Part shown: one piece after another, positions 9,385-20,800 of the stretch
Numbering within the stretch: the stretch's first letter is position 1
Layout: each line of letters opens with the position of its first letter
Virus record (IMG/VR): IMGVR_UViG_3300042503_001584
Span: 1 to 45,742 of that record
Direction: 5' to 3' (one strand)
Length of the DNA: 45,742 bases
Origin: a virus
The notes under the pieces: generated by a model
Seen by the model: the letters and a program-made list of their open reading frames with translations, nothing else
What the model was told of the DNA's origin: nothing
Databases searched by the model: none
Program-made: the position numbers and the translations under genes

Positions 9385-10701
9385 TTAGTTTACCTCTTGA
9401 AGTACAAATTTATACTTTTTACCATTTCTTCTATTTAGAAGGAACAAGTCATTCTCACCTTCTTGGATAGTATACTGCCCCCAAGTGCCATCAACATCAT
9501 TCTGAGAACCTTCATTGGATAGTTGAAGGTCAGCAGAGTAGATGTTTGCCCAGCGTTTTGTGGATGAACCTAGATTTTGAGTTGCATCTGCTCCTGGTTC
9601 AACATTATTTCCACCTGTAATTACAAGACTTGCATTATTATTTTTTCCAATGTAAAGTCTATCATTTGGATTGTCATGTATTATTCTAAAATAATTTGAA
9701 GTAGTGATACCAATATCAATATATGGATATCCTCCATCAAAAATTCTAACTTTTCCAGTTACTTCAAGTTTTTCAGATGGATTTGTGGTGCCTATTCCAA
9801 CATTACCAGATGAAGATACTCTTAGGCCAAGTGTCGTATTATTAACTACAAGATTTATACTATCCAATGGATCTACTGATCTAACAACTACACCACCGAG
9901 ACTAAAATCATGTCCAAATAACCCACCATAAGATCCATTTTTATTTGCTCCATAGTATATTATTTGTCCTGTAGGAGCGTTTATTTGAATAGGTACATTT
10001 GGATCTGATATAGAACCGGATCCTACTGATAATTTTGCTAGTGGATTTGTCGTACCGATGCCAACATTACCGGAATTAGTTAAAACGAGATGATTTTCTC
10101 CATTAACATCGGCATGTCTTATTACAAGATTATCATATGTAGAGTCATGAAAGAAGAATCCAGCTTGACTGCCAGAAGCATCTCTAATCTCAATTGCAGG
10201 ATCCGATGTATTTTCTACAATTATTCTTCCGCCAGCTACGTGTAATTTTGCCGCTGGATTTGTGGTGCCTATGCCGACATTTCCAGCTGAAGTTATACGA
10301 GCTGCTTCAGAGTTATTTGAATAAAGAGTGACAAAATGAGTTCCGCCAGTATTTACAGCACCAATTCTAACTTCACCACTCTGCATATTTGCCTGAATGG
10401 CAGCTACAGCATATGGACCTCCAGCACCAGTCCAATCAATACTAATTCTATCAGTGGACTGGGAACCAATAGAGAGTTTTGATGTTGGATTTGTGACACC
10501 AATTCCAACATTTCCAGCTGAAGTTACTCTAAGTTTTTCACTGCCATTTGTGGTGATTGCAACGTTATCAGTCGCTGGACTGAATAATCCATTATTTGTG
10601 TCACCAAGAAATGCCAGTGATGGAACTGTTTGTGTTCCCTGGTCTAATGTATAATTATATGGTGATTTGTAAGTGTATGGAAGACGACCCTGATATGGCA
10701 T
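9385..10701 (-). CDS. Short tail fibre with GNVGIG repeats
   Basis: This 438-residue fibre protein has four GNVGIGxTNPxxKLxV repeats. Before them, residues 36-60 (NGLFSPATDNVAITTNG...) form an entry module that recurs in the giant protein encoded at 11.8-25.6 kb. The C-terminal 70 residues (NLGSSTKRWANIYSADLQL, then GENDLFLLNRRNGKKYKF) form a compact tip typical of cyanophage fibres; NLGSSTKRWANIY resembles the segment preceding fibre-tip chaperone domains, but no S74 peptidase motif is seen. GAGG lies 10 nt upstream of the ATG and the previous gene ends 12 nt away. It is probably a trimeric receptor-binding fibre. Confidence 0.85.
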   Translation of the reverse strand: MPYQGRLPYTYKSPYNYTLDQGTQTVPSLAFLGDTNNGLFSPATDNVAITTNGSEKLRVTSAGNVGIGVTNPTSKLSIGSQSTDRISIDWTGAGGPYAVAAIQANMQSGEVRIGAVNTGGTHFVTLYSNNSEAARITSAGNVGIGTTNPAAKLHVAGGRIIVENTSDPAIEIRDASGSQAGFFFHDSTYDNLVIRHADVNGENHLVLTNSGNVGIGTTNPLAKLSVGSGSISDPNVPIQINAPTGQIIYYGANKNGSYGGLFGHDFSLGGVVVRSVDPLDSINLVVNNTTLGLRVSSSGNVGIGTTNPSEKLEVTGKVRIFDGGYPYIDIGITTSNYFRIIHDNPNDRLYIGKNNNASLVITGGNNVEPGADATQNLGSSTKRWANIYSADLQLSNEGSQNDVDGTWGQYTIQEGENDLFLLNRRNGKKYKFVLQEVN

Positions 10702-10713
10702 ATTACTTTAACC

Positions 10714-11046
10714 TCAAGTTTGTTCTAATACACTTACCGCCACATCTAAACTCGATGCAGTATTACTGAGTACTTGAATTTTATCTCCAGCTTCCATAAT
10801 TAATTTACTACCTGCAATATACTCAAATGCAGAACCATTTGGTAGTGGTAGTGAACGAATTAAATATACATCATCTGCAGATACATTTGCTTTATTTAAA
10901 ATAACATCTGCAGTGATCTGATCTCCAGTTCTATTTGAAAGAACCAACCCAATTACAACTGTTGTAGTTCCAGCAGCAACTGTGTATGCATCAGTTGTTG
11001 AAGTTCCTACGCTTGCTTTTGTGATACTCTTGAATGTATTTGCCAT
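10714..11046 (-). CDS. Small virion protein (110 aa)
   Basis: This 110-residue beta-rich protein (MANTFKSITKASVGTSTTDAY) has alternating Thr/Val strands and a C-terminus LDVAVSVLEQT. Its pattern resembles small decoration or fibre-adaptor proteins that sit between neck, tail and fibre genes in cyanophages. An AGGA ribosome binding site precedes the ATG, and the gene follows the upstream small gene by 4 nt. No enzymatic motif is present. A structural role is inferred from composition and from its place between the 68-aa protein and the short fibre. Confidence 0.65.
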   Translation of the reverse strand: MANTFKSITKASVGTSTTDAYTVAAGTTTVVIGLVLSNRTGDQITADVILNKANVSADDVYLIRSLPLPNGSAFEYIAGSKLIMEAGDKIQVLSNTASSLDVAVSVLEQT

Positions 11047-11050
11047 GGGA

Positions 11051-11257
11051 TTATCCTAACGCAATGGCTAATACTAGAGCATCGTCGATTGATCTCTGTC
11101 TTAAATCAACGACGGTATCTGTACCAATTCCTGTTCCTTGTCTTACATATAGTTTTCCATCTGCAGTATTAATTGCTAGCTCTCGTAGTGAGAGGTTTGC
11201 TAATGAAGGAGCCTGTCCAGATACTGCACTGGACTTAAGTTTAATAGTTGTTGCCAT
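11051..11257 (-). CDS. Fibre-attachment small protein, Mtd N-terminal-like
   Basis: The start is set at ATG 11255-11257, not the TTG three codons upstream. GGAG lies 8-9 nt before the ATG but directly abuts the TTG. The 68-residue product (MATTIKLKSSAVSGQAPSL...LSLRELAINTADGKLYVRQ) matches the short beta-prism-like module at the N-terminus of phage receptor-binding proteins such as the major tropism determinant. The key pattern is IKLKSS...L..GELAINTADGKLY. Here it stands alone. It is probably a virion adaptor. The leader contains a 14-nt palindrome (11276-11289) and, further up, a terminator and a late-promoter octamer. Confidence 0.65.
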   Translation of the reverse strand: MATTIKLKSSAVSGQAPSLANLSLRELAINTADGKLYVRQGTGIGTDTVVDLRQRSIDDALVLAIALG

Positions 11258-11275
11258 TCGGGTCAATTCTCCAAT

Positions 11276-11289
11276 TAGGTATATACCTA
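11276..11289 (-). repeat. 14-nt perfect palindrome in the leader of the 68-aa gene
   Basis: TAGGTATATACCTA is a perfect palindrome lying 18 nt upstream of the ATG on the minus strand, just before the GGAG ribosome binding site. It could be a protein-binding operator or a small hairpin near the ribosome binding site. It is too weak, and has no T-run, to be a terminator. Confidence 0.4.
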
Positions 11290-11290
11290 T

Positions 11291-11316
11291 TAAAAAGAGG
11301 GATATATATCCCTCTT
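11291..11316 (-). terminator. Rho-independent terminator
   Basis: A perfect 22-nt palindrome (11295-11316, arms AAGAGGGATAT / ATATCCCTCTT) is followed on the minus strand by a T-run. It lies directly after the stop of the 165-aa gene at 11321. It should separate the giant-gene/165-aa unit from the fibre cassette. Confidence 0.75.
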
Positions 11317-11317
11317 C

Positions 11318-11325
11318 TATTTATT
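11318..11325 (-). promoter_or_regulatory. Candidate late promoter AATAAATA
   Basis: AATAAATA on the minus strand fits the cyanophage/T4 late octamer (NATAAATA/TATAAATA). It overlaps the TAA of the 165-aa gene. Initiation 6-7 nt downstream would fall inside the 5' arm of the adjacent terminator hairpin, so transcripts starting here could not rebuild the full stem. They would lead into the 68-aa gene and the fibre cassette. Confidence 0.5.
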
Positions 11326-11818
11326 CTGATTGTAGTTGTAATAGTTCTTCTGGAGGAGTTCCAATAATACTAGTTAATTTTTGCGAAAGTTCATCAATGT
11401 TTTCTTCTTGTGTTGGAATTAATGTATCCAACACATCATCAAAATCAGTAATCTCAGAAAAATCTTCAGTGATTACATTTTTAGTTTCGTCAATTTCTGG
11501 CTCCTCTACAACCACAGTATCATTTATAATCTCTACATTATTTGCAGGATCATAAATTGACTTTGATTGATTTGTAATATGGTGGTGAACATAAATTCTG
11601 TTACCTTCATTACATGGTGTAAATGATACACTGTAATACCCATATTGTGGATCAAATGCTGGAATCGGACTACCAGCTTCTTCAGTTTTTTTAATAATAT
11701 CTTTTAGTTCATCTGAAACTTCATCCGATTCCATTTGCTTATGATAAGCTATTCTGTTTTGTTCGTCTAAAAATAAATTCAACTCATATTCTTGTTGATC
11801 AGTTAAAAAATAAGCCAT
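11321..11818 (-). CDS. Conserved hypothetical protein (165 aa)
   Basis: This acidic 165-residue protein (MAYFLTDQQEYELNLFLDEQ) has a helical N-terminal half, a central beta region with FDPQYGYYSVSFTPCNEGNRIYVHHH, and a very acidic C-terminal tail rich in Glu, Asp and Ile. The IYVHHH stretch could bind metal, but no family is recognised. It follows the giant structural gene by 17 nt with a GAGG ribosome binding site 7 nt from the ATG, and it is the last gene before a terminator. Tight coupling to the giant gene suggests a dedicated chaperone or partner for that protein; this is inference from context. Confidence 0.6.
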   Translation of the reverse strand: MAYFLTDQQEYELNLFLDEQNRIAYHKQMESDEVSDELKDIIKKTEEAGSPIPAFDPQYGYYSVSFTPCNEGNRIYVHHHITNQSKSIYDPANNVEIINDTVVVEEPEIDETKNVITEDFSEITDFDDVLDTLIPTQEENIDELSQKLTSIIGTPPEELLQLQSE

Positions 11819-11835
11819 GAATAAACCTCAAACAA

Positions 11836-14800
11836 TTAAATGTGTAATGATTGACCGACTACAGAAATTGATGATTCGACGTGAGTTTTTGGATTGAATC
11901 TTGTAACTTCAATGTTCATGAGTGGGGATACATATGTTGCCAAGTCACCAAATTTAATATCAATAACTCTATTGGCAACATCATAAGACTCTACTGGTCT
12001 TATATTTGTATAGGTATTTATGAGAGTAGATTGATTGTAAACTCGTCTATCAATATTAAATCTAATATTGTATCTGTTATATCCAGGTCTTGTATTTCCA
12101 ATCACATTGTATCCTACAGTTCCAACGTTGGTTGGAGTTACATCTGTAGCAGAGTCACCAGAGAAGATCAGTGATTGTCCTGCAACAACTCCAGCACCAG
12201 CAGTGGTTGAGTGCATAACTCTTGGAGAAATGTAAGACCATGCTGTATCAGCTGATAATGTAGTGCCGGTATATGGTTGAGATAATGTAACCTCGTTATC
12301 ATTTGCACCTTTGGATCTAACAACTCCAACAAAACTAGTTGGTGATGGTGATTGGTCAGAGTAAACAACATCTCCTGGTAGTAGTGTTAGTGCTATATTT
12401 GTTCCAGTGATAGTGCTGGAGCCAGAGTTAATGGAGATACTTAAAGTCTGATTTTGACGTGCAAATGTAGTTGATATACATGGTCTATAGTTGATCACTG
12501 TATTAACTGCAAATTGTTCAGAAAGTCTTGAAGAAGTTCCACCAGAAACACTACCAGAAGCTGATACAGCTCCATTTTGTAATGAATACTTCAATCTAGT
12601 ATTACTTGATATAAACTGATACTGTTTTGTATCATATGAATCACCACCAAATGAGCTATAATCACCTGTATTTTGTGAAGCATAAATTGATCCAGTTGGC
12701 AATGAAGTATGATTTAGTACAGAGAATATGTATTTTCCAGTACCATCATAATTAGTTAGAGTTGATGGAGCATAATTATTTTCAATTGTGCCACTGGAAT
12801 CTGACTGAATCATGTATGGTGAATAAGCTGCAGATTCCCACTTGGCATGTACTGGAACTGCAGATAGCCAAACTGATCTATTATATTGTCTGCCCCACTG
12901 AATTGCAGAAGCACCATTCAACTGAATACCAATTGTTCTTTGGCCAGATGCAGATAGACCGAAGTTTCCAACCCAACCCTGTCTTCCAGACATTTCTTGT
13001 CCAGTAGAATTATCATTACCTTTGATATAATTTGTGTAATTTTCATACCAAATTCTATATTCACCAAAGGTTAATTTTACTCCAGTATCAGAATAAATGA
13101 ACTTTCTTGTAATTGGACCATCATTTGTGAAGTTTCCTAGTCTATGACTTACGAAAATATCTTGAATAGTATACCAATTTGGTCTGAAGCCTTCTCTATA
13201 TCCGTTATGTAGAATATGAGTTGCACCAGAACTAATAGTACATCTGGAATATCCAAAATATGCATTATTTGAATCAGTAGATGGAGGATCCACAGTGAAA
13301 ATTTGAGTGGAATAAGTATAAGTTCTTCCAGTGGTTGTAAATTTCCAGCTAGCATTAGTTGTAGTAGCAGCTTTAGAATTTTCAACTAATGTAATTGTAG
13401 TAGCACTAACAGAAGCTACTGTACCTAGCTCTGTTCCATCTGCAGTATACATGATATATCCTGGGAGAATATTTTGTTGTACAAATTTTCTCTCGTCAGT
13501 TCCAGAAGCTGGGGCATCTAAAGTAATTTCTTTAGATGTAGTTACAGCAGTAATTCTACAATTTATATCAGTGGTTGCCTGAATTCTGTAAATATCTTCC
13601 CATGTATATGATAGTTGATCACCTGCTCTTACTCTTCCGCTTCTATTTGGAACATAAATTGCATCACAGAATACAGAATCACTAACGTTAGCGTCGGCAA
13701 GCTTTATGTTATTTGCACGGAAGGCACTACCACCAGTCTTTGGATATGTCCAACCACCATGATTAATATACATCATACCAAAGGTTTTGATTGGGCTTGT
13801 TGTGGTTGAGTTATCTGCAAGTAGATTTCCATTTGAATCTCTTTGCCAATTTGCAATTGGGAAAGGATCAGCTAAATACACATTAATTTTGCCATTGGTT
13901 CCATCTTTGTCTAAGTCTAAAATTCTAGACTTGAACAAGAATGAATTATTTTCTCCCTTACCAGGATGGCCATATGAATTATTGTAACCATAATCAACTG
14001 TAGGTGCAATGTTAAATTTAGTACCTTCAGGGATGGCTTGAAGTAATGGCTTATCAAGAGTTAAAATAATAGAGTTATCATAATAATTGTAATAATAGAA
14101 TACGATGTTTGATCCAGCAGGAATTGAAACCGTGCTTGAGCTTCCATCACCAGGAGGAGTATCTCCAGGACCTCTACCTCCATCTGGGTCATTTAAATTA
14201 CCACTTAGATATACAGTTGTGGTGTTATCAGAGTTAACTACTTTATACTCAACTTGTCTTTGCCAGCAGCAGTTATTAGGAGCATAGTATAACCAATCTC
14301 TATCTAATCTCTGACCATATACGGTCATTTCTGTAGTTAATGTTGGTGGAGTTTCAACTAAAAGAATTCTATATGTTCCAGTCCCACCGTTTCCAGTTAA
14401 GTTTATAGAGTCTTCATATCCAGTTGAAGTTGCTGTAGTGAATGAATCTCCATCCATTCCCACAACATAACCAATTAGATTTGTATATGTTCCAGATGGA
14501 TGAGATCCAGTGAGAGTAGCATAAATTGGCTGACCCTTATTGATTGCTCCAGCAGTAACTGCACTCACAGTCATAATTCTTTCATATGGATCAGTAGCAT
14601 TATCAATAGTAGTAAATGTTGCTGTGAATGTAGCATAGCTACAAATTCTCTGCATACTTCTAACAAATTCAGAACCAATTGTTATTGCAGTTTGTCCAGC
14701 ATTTGCATCCTGAATACTTCTAGCTCCTAGATACCCCCATCTTCTAAATCCAGCTGGATGAATTTCATCTACTGAAGAATCTCTTCCAGAACTTAAGTTG

Positions 14801-17800
14801 GCAGAAGCTAATGGATTAACATAGTTGTATACTGCAGTATCATGAGTATTGTTAGCATGAATATTATATGTGTGCTTATAGTATACTTGTTTAGCTGAGC
14901 CATGTCTAAATGAAATGTTACCGCTAATACGTCTATCACCTTCTCTATTACTAGAGATATTGGTTCCGGCAATATTTTGTTGATCACCAACAACAATTTC
15001 AACTCTATTCCAATTTGTTGCAGAATTTGTAGTTGCATCAGCTTTGGAGATATCTCTGTAAGGAATGGTTACAGTTTGTCCGATTGAAAGTTTTTCAAAA
15101 TCAGCTAGTAATCCCTGAGCATTAGTTGTAGAACTAATAGAAATCTTAGCAAGTTTATTTGTTACAATTCCAGTAGGAGTTACATAAGTTGAACTACCAC
15201 CATAAGTTACACTTTCAATATTATTTCCAGTACCACCAGCATTGATTCTCTTTAATCCATAGCAAGTAACATCAACTGGATCTGCTAGAGTAATAGAAGT
15301 TGGAATTACAGTATCAACAGTAACTGTTGCATCACTTGCATTGTTAGGATCTAGACCTTCCCAGTCACGAATATAATGTGGCCAATACTTCGTCATACTT
15401 CTAGTCAAACGAAGTTCATAACCCTTAGGATCTGATGAGTTACCAGATTTCTGGAAGTCACAAGTTTCACGATTTCCAATAGTAATTCTACCAGTGCTAG
15501 GCCAATAATCTAAGATATTATCGTAGTCAAATACATCAAATCTAGTATTTGATGGATATGTGATAGTGTACTCATCATCTTCTAGCATAACAACAATATC
15601 CGCTCTAACATCAGAAGTGTTAGTTTCATTGATATATCTGTAGACACCAATATATGGACTGTTGTTGGTTGAGTTATTTACTGCAATCTTGTAGTAGATT
15701 CCATTGTATAGAATATATCCACCTGGCTTAAAGATAGTCTTTGCCTTTAATATTTCAGATTTTAAGTTTACAGCTGCACTTGGATTTTCAATACTGTTTA
15801 CAATGAAACAATTCTTAGGAAGAATAACTTTAAATTCACCATTCTCAAACAACTCTAAAGTTTCTTCATTATAATTTTCTCTAACTGTTAATGTAAATGC
15901 GTTAGAAATCTTAGTCGCTCCACTATAAATTGCAAACACATCATTCTTAATGTGACCACTTCCAAATGATAAGATATCTAAACTTGTAAGTATTCCACTA
16001 CTATTTGTAGATAATACTACTTTACCAGATACCGCTGTGTTTCTTGTAATATTTCTTAATTCATAGATGGTAGATCTGGTAGCATTTGGAATTGTGAATG
16101 CAGAAGTTATATTTGAAACAGATAGGTTTGCTGGTTCGGAATATCTAGTAATATTATCATCTTGAGAAAGGATGAGTCTAGAGTTAGTTCCTAGAATAGT
16201 TTTTTGATAACGAGATGTTGTAGTTGCAACATAATTGTATCTAATGCTGCTCAAGTAATTTACATTTAAATCAATTTTGGTTCCATTAGATTTTGATAGA
16301 ACTGCAAATGATCCACTGTATGAAATTTTTGCAAACTTATATGCTCCGCTTAGAGACTGAGTTACTGCTCCAGTGCTTGGGTCAATATTAAATGTTTCTC
16401 CATAAGTAAATACTCTAATTGCTGTAGCATATGTAGTTTCAATGTTATCAAATTTAACAAACTTAGTTGCATTCTTTCCAACGAAAATGTTTTTGATGAT
16501 ATCTTCACCAAATTCATTTGCAGCATAGAAGAATGATAAGGTTTTTGCTTCCAATTGTGCATATGACACAACTGTAGTTGGCATTGACAACTGGGCAGGA
16601 TCAGTTATAGTAGTGGAACCATCGTTCCATCTGAACAATACAGCTGAGGTATTTCCAGCAGAAGATGGAATATAATCTGATGTTGGATTTCCGCTAGGTG
16701 CATTGTAATAGATTTTGTATGGAGTTTGATATCTTTCATTTAGAGCAACTTTAGTCAGAAGACCACCAGCAGCAATAGGAGATTCACCCGCCCAAGGAGT
16801 AACTGCTGAAGAAGATCTATTAAATCTTCTAATAGCCTGTAGTGTGTTGATTGGGAAGGTTCTAGCATCTCCATCTGATAATCTTCCATAAGGATCTTTA
16901 GATGGCTCTAGATAGATGTTTGATAATGGGTTATATTCAGATAGAGTTCTAAATTCTTCATCAACTGGAGAAGTAGAAATTGAGTATGCTGGGAGAGTTC
17001 CGCCAAGTTGAGTGAGTTCATTCTGATCTTCCATTTGGAACATTTCAATAGAATGTCCTGCAATAAAACTTCCACCTGCTCTGCCGGTAGTGCCACTAAA
17101 CAAACCTGTCCAATCTAGTGATAGATTTCCTCTGAATCTAGTTCCATTTAGAGTTAGCTTTGCACCTCTACACTTAAGCAATCCTCCTCTATATCCTCCA
17201 CCAAATGTATTTGCAGCTTCACTTGCAGGAGATTGAGCACCAATAGTAACACCAGTTAGATTTAGTGTGAATCCAGATCCTGGAAGTGCATTTACACTGA
17301 TTAAACTGCTCTGGTAGTTTCCATTTACAGGGAAGCCAGCAGATGGGAATCTTCTTCTAAGTGCTCTATATGCATATGGCCATGATAAGAATATTTTTTT
17401 ACCTCTTGCAGTAAGTGCATCATCATCAACTCCAGCACCAGGGCCGCTAGCTTTCTTGCCGACATAATCTAAGTATGGAGATGCACCAGTTCCAGTAGTG
17501 TCTGGAGTAGTTGCAATTGCAGATAGTAGATTCTGTTTTGCAACAATTTTGAAATCATCTGCACTTAACTGGTTATCAGATAAGGAAACAGTTCTTCCTG
17601 TTGGAGATAGAATAAAACCTCTGCCATCATTTACCTGGATCTTGAAAGATCCATTGATGGTAACTGCCTGAGAACTGCTATTTCTATATGCCCAAATTTG
17701 AGTAATTGCACCTGTGCTAGTATTGATGCTTGCGTATAGAGTTAAGTTGGAAACAGTTCCTCCAGTAGAAACTAATGATGCAAATAATCTATCATTATAA

Positions 17801-20800
17801 CTTCTAGTATTTGTTAAACTTCCTGTAGAAGATAGTGCTGCATTTATTACAGTTTGGACAGGGTTACTTCCAGGAGTAAACTCTGCACCAGCAGCAATAT
17901 TGATATTGTTAAATGTAATTGTTGGTACAACAAAACCTTTACCTATTCCGCCGCCAAACTGAAGTGTGGTATTATCATAATTTGCAAATTCAGTTAGAAT
18001 AGTTTTGGAAATACCAGCATTTTCAATAAATGAATCAATTGTTGTTGCACCATTTGGATTTGATACATTACCAGGAGGAATAGCACCAAATTCTCTAGGA
18101 GAAATATCAATAACTAGATAACGTGTTTCAGTAAAACCATTTCTTCTGAGTGGAAGTGATTTCTTTCTATTTGTTGCAACAGCAACATCTTCAGCTGCAC
18201 CATACTGAGTAGTAGAACTACCTGGAGTGCTCTTCAATTGAATTAACTGTGTTGGATACGCTGAGAAAGAGCCTGCTCCAAATGGATATGGATTGATTGA
18301 ATTATCAATTTCATAATTTGGATTTCTGTCAATAACGATTGAGATGTATCCTTCTTCAGAACCTCTAATAATTCCATAAATTTCTGGAATATCATATTTT
18401 GCAATTTCATCACCAAATATATCATACTGACTGAATGATACGGATGAATTTGCTGGGAGGCTAGTGGTAATATTATCAGTAAGAGTGATTACATTTCCAA
18501 CGATGGAGTCTACTCTAGTTCCAACTGGAATTAAGTTTACACCACTTGAATTTAATGATACAATCTTGTCACCACGAGAAATAGTTTCTACATTGTTTAA
18601 GGTGATTGTCTTAGTTCCTGCTGCACCACCAGATACTACAGTTTTAATGATTGCTGGCTGATAGCCACCCTCGTGCATAAATCCTTTTGGTAGGAATGTT
18701 CTTCTGGTATCTAAACACCAGTTGTATGCAAGAGTGGTAAATTCTGCACCATCTTCATTTAAGAATACTAACTTTCTCTTTCCACTGGTATATCCTGCAA
18801 GATCTAAATCTTCTACTGGGTTAGTATATGAACTCAGGTTACCATTATTAGTACTACCAGTTCTATATACAGAGATTAAGACATGCAACTCTTCAGTATT
18901 TAAGTTTGCATTCTTTCTTCTAACACTTAGTACCTTAGTTGATTTTGATAGATTTTCTACGGTTGCTTCGTCAGATAATTTAATAACTTTGCCGTTTTCT
19001 GCCAACCAATACATGGTTGTTCCAGGAATAATATACTTCCTCATTCTATCAAATTGAGCTGCTGTGAAATCAGCAGATTTTAGTACTACAACTAAATAAC
19101 GGCTATTTGATATAGATGCTGAATTTAATTCTAGATAATTAGCATTATCTGCAGTAGCATTTACAACATCTCCACTATTGATACTTGGAACTAATAGTGC
19201 CTGTACTCCAGATCCTGTTGAAACATCAGCAATAACTTCAATAGCTCCGTCAACACCAGTAGTATTATAGCTATTGATTGATGGAGTAGACTTAATTTTA
19301 TTCTTGATGTAATATGCTCTTCTTACAGTTCTTCGTGAATTTTGAAGAGTTGCATCAGAACTATAAATTGAATCTGGGATTTCACTCTTTGTAATAGCTT
19401 CATTTAGACCTAGGAAATGAGTGTTGTTGACATTAAATGAGCCATTTACACTAAGTCCTCCAGGTACATCGACGTACAATGCGTCATTACCAACACCATA
19501 CTGTGAGCTAAAACTTGGAGAACGATAGAAGTAAACACTGTCTCCTCTCTTTACAGTATCTTCTAAGTATCCACCCATTCTACCTGCAGAAGTACGAGTG
19601 CGTTCCTTTCCAGCAAATACACTACTATCTGCAACACCAGTACCATTAATTTTTACTGAGCATGGGAATTCAGTTCCATCTAGTTTGTAATATCCAGGCT
19701 TCATTAGTAATTCTAATTCATCATTAGAATTAAATCCTGAATTTTCTGCCCATTGCTTTGCTTGTGCAAATGAGAAGAGTGGGCTGAATTTCTTAACTGC
19801 TCTTCGTTCTTGAATATTTACTCCAAGAGCCTTAGAACTATATGGGTTTGGTAGGTTTTTATCGAAGTAATCTGTATCCAATGATACTGCAATAGGAACA
19901 GTTTTTTCTGCAACTTTGTATAAAATTGCATCTTCAATGTTAACCTCTTCAACTACACCCTTAGTTGGATCTAGTGGTGGAATGAATGGTGCTTCAGATG
20001 CCCATCTATCAGAAGAGAATACAAGTGTGCTACAGCCAGTGAAGAATACGTTTTTAGGATCAATTCCTGGATATAGGTTAACATAATTTGATTCAAATGT
20101 TGCTGTTGTACCTGTAGTATTGGTTCCGTCTGAAATATTTTTGGTTAATTTAAATACTGCAGTATTGGTTCCATTGTGAGAAACTTTATAGTATGCAAAA
20201 GTTGCAATTTTATATGTACCACCTTTTGGTGCTTGTCTTAAGGAAACACATCCTCTACTTGGCCACTGCTGATACTCATCTGCAGTCATTGTGATCTGAA
20301 GATCTTTATATGTTGCAGAATTCAATACGTTAATATCATTAGTATTGGTGAAGTTAGCTGCAAGTTTTGCAGTTAGATACTTAACATCTCCCTCGGATGC
20401 GTCAATACCAAATGTTCCACCTGTAGATAGAATAGAAGGATAATTTTTAACAACAGAAGTGTAAATTCCAGAGCCACAATAGCTCTTTAAGTATGTAATT
20501 AGTGGAATACCATTCTGATAATTTGAAATGATTGCACTGTTATCAGTATAATCAATTTCTTCGTATTGTAATGGAATATTGATGATTGGGTTGAAATAAA
20601 TCTTCTCTCCAGAACCATTGAGATAGAAATCGTTCACATCCAATCCATTCATTCTCATTTGAATATCAATCTTACCAAATGAAGGAATGCCAGAACTTTC
20701 AGAGAAATTGAGTTTAATTACAGCTCCAGCTTGCCAAGTTACATCATTGACTTGAGTATTAGTAAATACAATTGAATCTGCTACCTTTTTACCGTTTACA

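Noticed and set aside
11258-11266. TTG start three codons before the 68-aa gene
   Set aside because: GGAG directly abuts the TTG but is ideally spaced for the ATG at 11257.
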